In this document: one piece after another, positions 8,388 through 16,038 of the stretch
Layout of the letters: the number at the start of each line of letters is the position of its first letter
How positions within the stretch are numbered: position 1 is the first letter of the stretch
Assembly (NCBI GenBank): GCA_040755295.1
Contig: JBFMBK010000004.1
Coordinates: 149,790-213,789, forward strand
Origin: Bacillota bacterium
GTDB lineage: Bacteria > Bacillota > Desulfotomaculia > Desulfotomaculales > Ammonificaceae
Direction: 5' to 3'
DNA length: 64,000 nucleotides
The notes under the pieces: model-generated
The model's input: only the letters and a program-made list of their open reading frames with translations
Database searches by the model: none
Told to the model about the DNA's origin: nothing
Translations under genes and position numbers: made by a program

Positions 8388-8531
8388 GTTCATCCCACGC
8401 TTATCCGGGACGGGGATACGGTGATCCTGGTGGACACCGGGTTTCCCGGCCTCCTCGCGAAGTTCCGCGAGGCGACGGGGAAGGCCGGTGTACTTTTTGA
8501 TAAGCTTAGCAAGGTTATTATGCACTTCTGA
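8388..8531 (+). pseudogene. Metallo-beta-lactamase-fold hydrolase, N-terminal fragment
   Basis: The frame reads VHPTLIRDGDTVILVDTGFPG ... KLSKVIM HF then stops. This is the opening of an MBL-fold protein (substrate strand plus LVDTGFPG). It is cut off just where the HxHxDH metal motif should begin and has an upstream stop at 8370. No start codon or RBS is visible. It is a truncated relic between the cupin and the minus-strand SpoIID-like gene. Confidence 0.65.
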
Positions 8532-8544
8532 AAGTTAATTCCGA

Positions 8545-9510
8545 CTACCATATCTTGACGATATCCACGTCCTTGTAGTAATACCGGATGATGTCGTCCG
8601 CCTTTTTGCCGCGGCGCGCCAGTTCCTGCGCGCCCCACTGGCTCATGCCGACGCCGTGGCCGAACCCCTTGCCTTCGAAAACCACCTTGTTTCCCTCCAC
8701 GCGCGCGCCGGTGAGCAGGGTGGATTTCATCCGGGTGCTGTCGAGCGCCTTGCGTAGCTCCACTGCGGGGACTTCCACGCCGCCTATGCGGATGCGGGTG
8801 GCGCGTCCGGAGGGGCCTCTTTGGGAGATGTCGACGGCACTGAACTCACGGGGCGCCGCGCCCAGGCTTTGCACGGCGTTTGTAACCTCCTGTTTGTCGA
8901 AGGTCGCGCGCCAGGCGGCGTAGCCTTTGGGCGCGCCGGGTCCTTCAGCCGAATCGGCCACCTTGGTGTAAGGCGGTTCAGCGTACTCGTAGTTAAGGCC
9001 CTCTTTGGCCTTTGCGGTCAACCCGCCGGCGTGGGCGTGAAACCAGGCTTTGATATACCGGCCGTTATAAACGGCCACCCGGCCCCGGGTCCGGTTCACG
9101 GCCTGTTTTATACGATCGTTGACGTTTTGGGGCGCCCAGGCCTGCGCTTCTTCGAAGGAAGTGGAGATGTCGGCGGCGGGATTCACGGTCGAGTGCTTGT
9201 GTCCCGCGACAAATTCAAGCGCGTGGGTGCGGGCCAGGATGGCCTGTGCGGCCAGGGCTTCCGCGGGAAACGAGCTTTTCATTTCGCCGGCCGTTACTGC
9301 TTCAACGTATTTTTCTAAAGGCATTTCCCTTAGCTGCCCTTCCTGGGCCACAAAAACCTTAATGTGCGGTTCCTTACCGGCGCCCCGGCTTATTTCCTTC
9401 GGAATATCCGGAAGCTGCAGCGGCTTCCGCGCCGCTTTAGGGGCGCAGCCGTAGATGAGTAGAAAGAATACGCTTGCGAGAACCATTATCGGTAGCAGTC
9501 GAATGCGCAC
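8545..9510 (-). CDS. SpoIID/LytB-domain lipoprotein
   Basis: A 321-residue protein with a lipoprotein signal (hydrophobic segment ending LLIYGC, Cys about residue 22). The SpoIID/LytB domain starts with the conserved MPLEKYVEAVTAGEM and AEALAAQAILARTHAL, continues with AWFHAHAGGLTA, and ends GKGFGHGVGMSQWGAQELARRG. Family members (SpoIID, amidase enhancer LytB) strip or remodel peptidoglycan, SpoIID during engulfment. The lipobox means it is anchored outside the membrane. It is not in a spoIIA/spoIIQ context, so it is best called SpoIID-like. It supports a spore-forming host. Confidence 0.85.
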   Translation of the reverse strand: MRIRLLPIMVLASVFFLLIYGCAPKAARKPLQLPDIPKEISRGAGKEPHIKVFVAQEGQLREMPLEKYVEAVTAGEMKSSFPAEALAAQAILARTHALEFVAGHKHSTVNPAADISTSFEEAQAWAPQNVNDRIKQAVNRTRGRVAVYNGRYIKAWFHAHAGGLTAKAKEGLNYEYAEPPYTKVADSAEGPGAPKGYAAWRATFDKQEVTNAVQSLGAAPREFSAVDISQRGPSGRATRIRIGGVEVPAVELRKALDSTRMKSTLLTGARVEGNKVVFEGKGFGHGVGMSQWGAQELARRGKKADDIIRYYYKDVDIVKIW

Positions 9511-9732
9511 GCAGACACTCCCGTCGGGTTTTTATTTATAGATTGGCCTACGGGACGGTTTTTTATTTCAGGCCGGCGCCGGTAATAAGGGGCTCCTACT
9601 ATTGTCTACTGATTATATATTCCGTGCGGCGCAAGAAAGGGATTTAAGCGAAAAAGGAAGAATAGACTGAAAGAAGACGTTTAAAAGGAGTTTCCCATAA
9701 TGCTATAGCAACATAAAGGATGAGAATCGGGA

Positions 9733-9911
9733 GACCCGTGAGCTTGAAACTTAGAAACAGATGCGTAACATAAACGGAGCGCGACGAGAAGCAAGTAGAG
9801 CACGAAGGAAGACACCGGACGGAGCGGAGCGTACTCGAAACGTACATGAGCATCCGGCCGGCGGCGCCGACAAAGCTATACGCAGCTTATCGTCGCGCCC
9901 TACGAAAGAAC
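9733..9911 (+). ncRNA. Repeated leader element, copy A (before ddl)
   Basis: It starts GACCCGTGAGCTTG and ends ACGAAAGAAC, matching copies at 32003 and 40134. A 9-bp stem GCGCGACGA (9779-9787)/TCGTCGCGC (9890-9898) encloses a variable middle. A terminal hairpin AAGCT (9873-9877)/AGCTT (9884-9888) has a different sequence but the same place as AGCAA/TTGCT in the other copies. It ends 25 nt before the ddl start. Function unknown: structured leader RNA or a miniature mobile element. Confidence 0.6.
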
Positions 9912-9936
9912 GATTATTTTCAGAGGAGGCGCTGCG

Positions 9937-10860
9937 GTGCGCGTTGCGGTGTTGTTGGGCGGTCGTTCGGCGGAGCGGGAGGTATCGCTCAGGTCCGGTG
10001 AGGCCGTATACAAGGCGCTTGCGGAAAGAGGAATGGATGCCGTCAAGATAGACGCGGGGCCGGATGTGGCGGAAAGGCTGCGGGCGGAGCGCCCGGACGT
10101 TGCTTTCATCGCCTTGCACGGCAAAGGCGGCGAGGACGGGTGTATCCAGGGCCTGTTGGAGATTATGGGTATTCCTTATACGGGCCCCGGGGTTTTGACC
10201 AGCGCGCTGGCGATGAACAAGATAGCCACAAAGAGGGTTTTGACGGCGGGCGAGGTTCCCACACCCCCGTATGCGGTTATCGAGCCGGAACCGGAGGAGG
10301 CCCTTGCGGCAATGGCGGCGCGGGCGGCAAAAGTGATGCCCCCGCCGGTAGTGGTCAAGGCGCCGACCCAGGGCTCGTCCATCGGTATGAGCATAGTCCG
10401 GAGCAGGGAAGGACTTGGGCAGGCGCTGGAAGATTCCCTGCGGTTCGACCCAGTTGTTCTGATCGAGAGATTCATTCCCGGGATGGAGGTGACCGCGGCG
10501 GTTTTGGGCAACGCTGAGCCGGTGGTGCTTCCGCTTCTCGAGATAGTCTCCGCGACGGGGGTTTATGACTACGAATCCAAGTACACCCCGGGAATGAGCG
10601 ACCATATCATTCCGCCCAGGCTGGCGGAGGATGTGCAGCGGCGGATAGCGGCTTTGGCGCTCGAAACGTATAAGCTCCTGGGCTGCCGCGGCTTTTCGCG
10701 CGTGGACTTCATTGTCGGCGACAATACGGAGCCCTATGTCCTGGAGGTGAACACCATCCCGGGACTGACAGAGGTAAGCCTGTTCCCGGATGCCGCGCGG
10801 GCCGCGGGGATTACTTTCGGGGACCTGGTCGAGCGGTTGATTCGGTTTGCGATCGAATAG
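9937..10860 (+). CDS. ddl: D-alanine--D-alanine ligase
   Basis: A 307-residue ATP-grasp enzyme that joins two D-alanines for the peptidoglycan stem peptide in the cytoplasm. The N-terminal domain has VAVLLGGRSAEREVSLRSG; FIALHGKGGEDGCIQGLLE and GIPYTGPGVLTSALAMNK are classic Ddl signatures. The ATP-grasp core shows VVVKAPTQGSSIGMS, and the metal-binding end is RVDFIVGD ... YVLEVNTIPGLTEVSLFP. Start is GTG at 9937 after GAGGAGG. It stands alone, preceded by the leader element at 9733-9911. Length matches the family. Confidence 0.95.
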   Translation: MRVAVLLGGRSAEREVSLRSGEAVYKALAERGMDAVKIDAGPDVAERLRAERPDVAFIALHGKGGEDGCIQGLLEIMGIPYTGPGVLTSALAMNKIATKRVLTAGEVPTPPYAVIEPEPEEALAAMAARAAKVMPPPVVVKAPTQGSSIGMSIVRSREGLGQALEDSLRFDPVVLIERFIPGMEVTAAVLGNAEPVVLPLLEIVSATGVYDYESKYTPGMSDHIIPPRLAEDVQRRIAALALETYKLLGCRGFSRVDFIVGDNTEPYVLEVNTIPGLTEVSLFPDAARAAGITFGDLVERLIRFAIE

Positions 10861-10876
10861 CCAGCGTCGGGGGCGG

Positions 10877-10953
10877 GTTGAACCGCCAAGAACGCCAAGG
10901 GTGTAAAGAATTATTAGAAATAGGGGCAGTTGAACCGCCAAGAACGCCAAGGG
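10877..10953. repeat. Direct repeat of a CCGCCAAGAACGCCAAGG motif
   Basis: A 25-bp unit (GTTGAACCGCCAAGAACGCC then AAGGG) occurs at 10877-10901 and again at 10929-10953. An inverse-oriented relative (TTGGCGCCATGGCGG) lies near 11010. Similar wording is found at 7183-7212. These are low-information dispersed intergenic motifs. Confidence 0.7.
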
Positions 10954-11074
10954 CGGGATTTTTAGAGTTCTTAGGGGAATATATTGCTTTTAAGTTTCCG
11001 ATTCTTTCTTGGCGCCATGGCGGTTTTGTAAAATGTATCAGCTTTTTGTTCGAAATTTGTTTAAGGATGCAGTG

Positions 11075-11773
11075 ATGAGTATGCAATTAACCCGGGAAGA
11101 GTTGGCCTGCATGATCGACCACACGCTGCTGCGTCCCGAAGCGACGCGCGACGATATCCGCAGGCTTTGCCGCGAAGCGGTCGAAAACGGTTTCGGCGCG
11201 GTCTGCGTGAATCCTGCTTACGTGCCTCTTTCGGCAGTAGAACTGGGAGACTCGGGGGTACGGGTCTGCACGGTGATCGGTTTCCCCCTCGGCGCCACCA
11301 GCGTCGCGGGGAAGATGGCGGAAGCGGACCGGGCGGCGCGCGACGGCGCGGCGGAATTCGACGTGGTGCTTAACCTCGGGGCTTTAAAAGAGCATAACTT
11401 ACCGTACCTGGAACAGGAACTTAAAGCGGTAATCGCGGCGGCAAGGGGAGTGCGGCCCGACGCTTTAATCAAGGTGATCCTGGAAACCGCGCTCTGGGAC
11501 GACGAGGAAAAGCTTTTGGGCTGCAGGGTCGCGGTTGAACGGGGCGCCGACATGGTGAAGACCTCAACCGGCTTCGGACCGGGAGGGGCGACGGAAGCCG
11601 ACGTCCGGCTGCTGAGGGGTGCGGTGGGCAAAGTCATCGGCGTTAAGGCGGCGGGGGGTATCAGGGACCTGGATACCGCGCTGCGGATGGCCGCCGCCGG
11701 GGCGAGCCGGATCGGGACAAGTTCCGGGGTGAAAATCATCGGGGAGTGGAAAAGAAGGTTCCAAACGGGATAA
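11075..11773 (+). CDS. deoC: Deoxyribose-phosphate aldolase
   Basis: A 232-residue class I aldolase that splits 2-deoxyribose-5-phosphate into glyceraldehyde-3-phosphate and acetaldehyde in nucleoside catabolism. Signatures: MIDHTLLRPEATRDDI, GAVCVNPAYVPL, CTVIGFPLGATS, EFDVVLNLGAL, ALIKVILETALW, VKTSTGFGPGGAT (Schiff-base lysine) and GVKAAGGIRDLDTALRM, SRIGTSSGV. ATG at 11075 is chosen because AAGGA lies 7 nt upstream; longer in-frame extension is not family-like. Other nucleoside catabolism genes are absent nearby. Confidence 0.95.
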   Translation: MSMQLTREELACMIDHTLLRPEATRDDIRRLCREAVENGFGAVCVNPAYVPLSAVELGDSGVRVCTVIGFPLGATSVAGKMAEADRAARDGAAEFDVVLNLGALKEHNLPYLEQELKAVIAAARGVRPDALIKVILETALWDDEEKLLGCRVAVERGADMVKTSTGFGPGGATEADVRLLRGAVGKVIGVKAAGGIRDLDTALRMAAAGASRIGTSSGVKIIGEWKRRFQTG

Positions 11774-11818
11774 GCGGAGTCGCAAAGCGGTTTCCCCAAC
11801 GGGAGAGGGGTGCGTTCG

Positions 11819-11893
11819 TTGAGCTGGAAAGAAGTATTACTGGTCGTCGTAATCGCCGCGGCCGTGGTTTTCTGGTATTTTTCATCTCCTTGA
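11819..11893 (+). CDS. 24-residue single-TM micropeptide, first of tandem pair
   Basis: TTG at 11819 follows GGGAGAGGGG at good spacing. The product starts MSWKEV, continues with a run of about 16 hydrophobic residues (LLVVVIAAAVVFWYF) and ends SSP. A close relative starts at 12004 with MSWKSV. Both are followed by a hairpin that starts GTGCTGAGG (here 11907-11926, GTGCTGAGG/CCTCGGCAC). The paralogy, Shine-Dalgarno sequences and matching tails argue that it is a real gene. Role unknown: a membrane micropeptide, possibly a regulator or a toxin-like peptide. Confidence 0.6.
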   Translation: MSWKEVLLVVVIAAAVVFWYFSSP

Positions 11894-12003
11894 GGCCCGC
11901 GCGGCAAGTGCTGAGGTCCTCGGCACACGGATTACGGATCGCGGGTTAAGTTCAAAGTTCAAGGTTCAAAGTTTTTTGTCCGGGATAAGGAAGGGTGAGT
12001 ACA

Positions 12004-12084
12004 ATGAGCTGGAAGTCTGTTTTCCTGGTTCTTATGGTCATGGCCGTGGTCGCTTATTATCTGTCTTCTTTCACTTCGACTTGA
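12004..12084 (+). CDS. 26-residue single-TM micropeptide, second of tandem pair
   Basis: ATG at 12004 follows AAGGAAGGGTGAG. The product is MSWKSV, then a hydrophobic stretch (FLVLMVMAVVAYYL), then SSFTST. It shares the MSWK start, length, single membrane segment and SS-containing tail with the peptide at 11819. A hairpin GTGCTGA/TCAGCAC follows at about 12094-12110, parallel to the one after the first gene. The tandem pair suggests duplication of a unit (gene plus hairpin). Confidence 0.65.
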   Translation: MSWKSVFLVLMVMAVVAYYLSSFTST

Positions 12085-12130
12085 GGGGCGGGTTAGTGCT
12101 GAGGTTCAGCACAAACGATTTAACGGGAGA

Positions 12131-12164
12131 AAAAACCGGCCGCCGGAAAAGCGGCCGGTTTTTT
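12131..12164. terminator. Bidirectional terminator
   Basis: AAAAACCGGCCGC and GCGGCCGGTTTTT form a long perfect stem around a 7-nt loop, with T runs in both directions. It closes the micropeptide unit on the plus strand and the large surface-protein gene ending at 12174 on the minus strand. Confidence 0.9.
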
Positions 12165-12173
12165 ATGCCCGAA

Positions 12174-15100
12174 TCATCTCATCAAGCCGGCTGTGGCAAC
12201 GTTGTTTTGGTCGGTCACGGCATTTCCGAATGTAGTATCGCTGGCAATGCACGGTTCAACCTCGGCCTCGGTAATTGTAGGGGTCTTAAAGATCTTGAGT
12301 AATTGAGTTCCGTCGAGTTTTTGCTGGATGACCGCGATCTCGTCAATACCTTCGCCTTCGCCGTCGGGGAAGCCGTCAACATCCACTCCGGCTATGGCTG
12401 TTTTCCCAGTGTTTTCATATACACTACCAAAGGTTGTGTCGCTGGCGAGAAGAGGCGCGGCTTCCCCGTTAACGGTGTTCGGAACCTCAAGTATCAGGAG
12501 AACTTGTGTTCCATCAAGTTTCTGTTTGAGGACCGCGATTTCTTCCGCCCCGCCGCCGTCGTAGTCAACGCCCGCGAGTGCTACCTTGTTGCTGTCCTCA
12601 TAAACATTACCGAAAGTGGTATCGCTGGCAATGCAAGGCTCGATTTCATCCCCTACCGTTGTCGGGGCTTGGAATATCTTGAGCATCTGTGTACCGTCCA
12701 GTTTCTGCTGGATAACCGCGATTTCGTCGATACCGTCACCGTTGATGTCTACCCCGGCTACGGCTGTCTTTCTGGTATCCTCGTAAACGTTCCCGAAGGT
12801 GGTATCGCTGGCGATGCAAGGCTCGATTTCATCCCCTACCGTTGTCGGGGCTTGGAATATCTTGAGCATCTGTGTACCGTCCAGTTTCTGCTGGATAACC
12901 GCGATTTCGTCGATACCGTCACCGTTGATGTCCACCCCGGCTATGGCTGTCTTTCTGGTATCCTCGTAAATGTTCCCGAAAGTGGTATTGCTGGCTAATG
13001 CAGGCTCGATTTCATCACCAACGCTTTCGGGGAGATGATAAATTAGTAGTTTTTGTCTGCCGTCCAGTTGCTGACTGAGCACCGCAAGTGTAGGGGAAGT
13101 TGCTTTAATGTAACCTGTTCTCGTTTTATTGTTCGAACCACCGGGACCCGATACGGTGAGGCTCACCGTGTAATTGCCGGAACCGGAGTATAAATGGGAC
13201 GGATTACGCTGCGTACTCGTTTGCCCGTCACCAAAACTCCATGACCAGGAAGTTATACTACCTATTGATTTGTCGGTGAATGAGACCTCAAGGGGTACTA
13301 AGCCCCTGGCAGGGCTGGCGGAAAAATCGGCTGCCGGCGGCTGAATGTACGCCGCTCCAGGAACGACTCTTCCAGTTATATTGTCGGCGGTATACCCGCT
13401 GTCACAACTCCACCAGCCGCTTGACCCCTGATACTGAAAGGATGAGCCGGTCGACAGCCAGGCATGGATCCTGACGGCGCCGCTGCTGTAATCGTAGAAG
13501 GCCGCGACATCATCCTCGCCGTCTCCGTTGAAGTCGCCGGATACTACTCGTCCGGTGATCAGGCCGGCGGTGTACCCGGTTGAACTCCACCAGCCGCCCG
13601 ACCCCTGATACTGGAAGGACGAGCCGGTCGACAGCCAGGTATGGATTCTGGTAGCGCCGCTGCCGTAATCGTAGAAGGCCGCGACATCATCCTCGCCGTC
13701 CCCGTTGAAGTCGCCGGATACTACTCGTCCGGTGATTTTGCCGGCGGTGTACCCGGTTGAACTCCACCAGCCGCCCGATCCCTGATACTGGAAGGACAAA
13801 CCCGTCGACAGCCAGGTATGGATTCTGGTAGCGCCGCTGCCGTAATCGTAGAACGCCGCAATATCATTTTTACCGTCGCCGTTAATATCTCCGGAAATTA
13901 TTCTTCCAGTTATATTGTCGGCGGTATACCCGCTGTCACAACTCCACCAGCCGCTTGACCCCTGATACTGGAAGGATGAGCCGGTCGACAGCCAGGTATG
14001 GATTCTGGTAGCGCCGCTGCCGTAATCGTAGAACGCCGCGACGTCATCCTTGCCGTCCCCGTTGAAGTCGCCGGATACTACTCGTCCGGTGATCAGGCCG
14101 GCGGTGTACCCGGTCGAACTCCACCAACCGCCTGATCCCTGATACTGGAGGGACAAACCCGTCGACAGCCAGGTATGGATTCTGGTAGTACCACTGCCGT
14201 AATCATAGAATGCTGCTATGTCGTTTCTACCGTCTCCGTTAAAGTCCCCCGCTACGACTCTATTGGTTGTATTGCCGACGGTATAACCGCTGTCACATTT
14301 CCACCATCCATCAGGTCCCTGATACTGAACGGACGAACCCGTTGAGAGCCAGGTATGGATTCTGGCGGCGCCGCTGCCGTAATCGTAAAGTGCCGCAATA
14401 TCAGCTTTGCCGTCGCTATTAAAATCATGCTTCATTGAAGGTCCGGTGCCAGGTCTATTAATACATATCGTCTTGGTGAGGGTGAAATCTTCGGAGCCGC
14501 TTACCGTCAGGGTGACCGTGTAGGTGCCGGCGGCGGTGTATTTGTGCAAAGGGTGTATCTCATAGCCGGTTGACCCGTCGCCGAAGTCCCACTCAAATGA
14601 GTAAGCCCCGCCGAAAGCCTGGGAGAGGAACTGTACACAGCGGGGAATCGACCCGACCTGTTCTTCCACCATTACGAAATCCGCCGCGGGATCGGGAACA
14701 GAAGCGAACCCGCAGTCCACATAGTAATCGTCGCCGTACGCCATTGTCCAGTAACCGCCGGACCAGAAACCGTCCCCGCCGGGACGGGCGTTGTATGCAT
14801 ACCGGTAAATATACTCGTCGTCGGAACCCGACAGCTTGTAGCTCATGACGACGGCGCCTTCACACAGAGAAAGATCGTATACACCGTTAGTGCCCAGTTC
14901 CTTATACACGAAAGAATGTTTAAAAGGGTCATATGCCCATGCGGAAACAACGCCGTTGCTTGTTTCGGCTACGAATACCCCGTCACCCCACCAGAAGTTT
15001 TCAACACCGGCGCCGCTTATGACCTGCCCACCGTGCCATTTGTGGTCAACAAAGTCATAAATGAAAAGGTCTGCGCCCAGGCTGTATTCAAACAAAACCA

Positions 15101-15932
15101 TATCGCCGCAGATGGTGTGGGAGATCTGGCTGGAATGCGAGACACCCTGGGAGTTCCAATGGTCCAAACCTCCCAAGGTGACCCGGGAGTAACCAGGGTC
15201 GAATTTAAAGAGCCCGAAGTTATAGCTGTCGTATTTCATGACGATGGTACCGCTGCCGCCGCGGTACATGCCCTCCCAGCCGCTGGTGCTCAGTTGTTTC
15301 TCGCACCAGCTGTGCGTGATCGGGTTGTAGGCGTATCCCCAGGCGTTGGCGTCGCTTGGGTTTTGAACAAAGTTTGATGAGAGAGCGACACCGTCCGAGC
15401 AGCCATGATAGGTGTTCCCCTGCCAGTAAATGGAACTAGTTTCGCCGTCGCAGGGGTCCGCCGCGTCCAGATAATGATTTTGAGAGCTGATGTTTTCGCA
15501 CGGAGTGCCGCTTGCCGAACCCGAAGGCAAGAAGTCCACGTGAAGCGTATAGCTGCCGGTCACGCCCGTACTTGAAGGCTTCACATAGATGTAGTACGTA
15601 TCCGGATCGACTACGAAGCGAGTGATCCGGAAATTGCCCGTCAGGCTGCTGTTGTATGCTATGGTATCGCAACCGCTGTCTTTCAACCAACCTGCTGTGG
15701 TCGTGGTGCTTACGGGGACCGTCGTGTACGCCGAGATCGTTCCCGACTCCGGAATCTCTACGAAGAAAGCGTCTTGATCGGTGCCCGTTTCAAATACCCC
15801 GCTGACGGTGCTGTTGACGTCCATCGCCGTCGCCGTGCCGCAACTGTTGCCGTGGTCGTCGGCGAAAGCGTTTGCTGCAGTGCCCAGGGAAAAAGTCAAC
15901 CACAAAACAATAGCCAGTCCGAACTTTTTCAT
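12174..15932 (-). CDS. Giant secreted PKD/FG-GAP repeat protein
   Basis: A 1252-residue protein with a signal peptide (MKKFGLAIVLWLTF ... ANAFA, about 24 residues). Next is a PPC-like beta domain (about 29-135), a region of about 300 residues shared with the paralogue upstream, a first PKD domain (about 450-500), seven FG-GAP/VCBS-type units of about 59 residues (about 497-854; DFNGDGxxDxAAFYDYGSGATRIHTWLSTG), a second PKD domain (about 880-950) and five C-terminal units of about 61 residues (GVDINGDGIDEIAVIQQKLDGTQ). The DxNxDG motifs are likely calcium-binding. No LPXTG, SLH or TM anchor is visible. It is probably a secreted or loosely attached surface protein, perhaps for adhesion or polymer binding. 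Several units are nearly identical at the DNA level, indicating recent expansion. Confidence 0.85.
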   Translation of the reverse strand: MKKFGLAIVLWLTFSLGTAANAFADDHGNSCGTATAMDVNSTVSGVFETGTDQDAFFVEIPESGTISAYTTVPVSTTTTAGWLKDSGCDTIAYNSSLTGNFRITRFVVDPDTYYIYVKPSSTGVTGSYTLHVDFLPSGSASGTPCENISSQNHYLDAADPCDGETSSIYWQGNTYHGCSDGVALSSNFVQNPSDANAWGYAYNPITHSWCEKQLSTSGWEGMYRGGSGTIVMKYDSYNFGLFKFDPGYSRVTLGGLDHWNSQGVSHSSQISHTICGDMVLFEYSLGADLFIYDFVDHKWHGGQVISGAGVENFWWGDGVFVAETSNGVVSAWAYDPFKHSFVYKELGTNGVYDLSLCEGAVVMSYKLSGSDDEYIYRYAYNARPGGDGFWSGGYWTMAYGDDYYVDCGFASVPDPAADFVMVEEQVGSIPRCVQFLSQAFGGAYSFEWDFGDGSTGYEIHPLHKYTAAGTYTVTLTVSGSEDFTLTKTICINRPGTGPSMKHDFNSDGKADIAALYDYGSGAARIHTWLSTGSSVQYQGPDGWWKCDSGYTVGNTTNRVVAGDFNGDGRNDIAAFYDYGSGTTRIHTWLSTGLSLQYQGSGGWWSSTGYTAGLITGRVVSGDFNGDGKDDVAAFYDYGSGATRIHTWLSTGSSFQYQGSSGWWSCDSGYTADNITGRIISGDINGDGKNDIAAFYDYGSGATRIHTWLSTGLSFQYQGSGGWWSSTGYTAGKITGRVVSGDFNGDGEDDVAAFYDYGSGATRIHTWLSTGSSFQYQGSGGWWSSTGYTAGLITGRVVSGDFNGDGEDDVAAFYDYSSGAVRIHAWLSTGSSFQYQGSSGWWSCDSGYTADNITGRVVPGAAYIQPPAADFSASPARGLVPLEVSFTDKSIGSITSWSWSFGDGQTSTQRNPSHLYSGSGNYTVSLTVSGPGGSNNKTRTGYIKATSPTLAVLSQQLDGRQKLLIYHLPESVGDEIEPALASNTTFGNIYEDTRKTAIAGVDINGDGIDEIAVIQQKLDGTQMLKIFQAPTTVGDEIEPCIASDTTFGNVYEDTRKTAVAGVDINGDGIDEIAVIQQKLDGTQMLKIFQAPTTVGDEIEPCIASDTTFGNVYEDSNKVALAGVDYDGGGAEEIAVLKQKLDGTQVLLILEVPNTVNGEAAPLLASDTTFGSVYENTGKTAIAGVDVDGFPDGEGEGIDEIAVIQQKLDGTQLLKIFKTPTITEAEVEPCIASDTTFGNAVTDQNNVATAGLMR

Positions 15933-16038
15933 GGTAAAACCTTTCCTTTAATTTTTGTATTTTGACGTAGCGTTTGAGAGCGCTTAGTATTCCTTGAATA
16001 ACTTCCGCGGCCGGTTCAAGCCGGTTTTTCGAATTGCG

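Noticed and set aside
9751..10950. Long minus-strand frame opposite ddl
   Set aside because: Shadow ORF; ddl is unambiguous on the plus strand.
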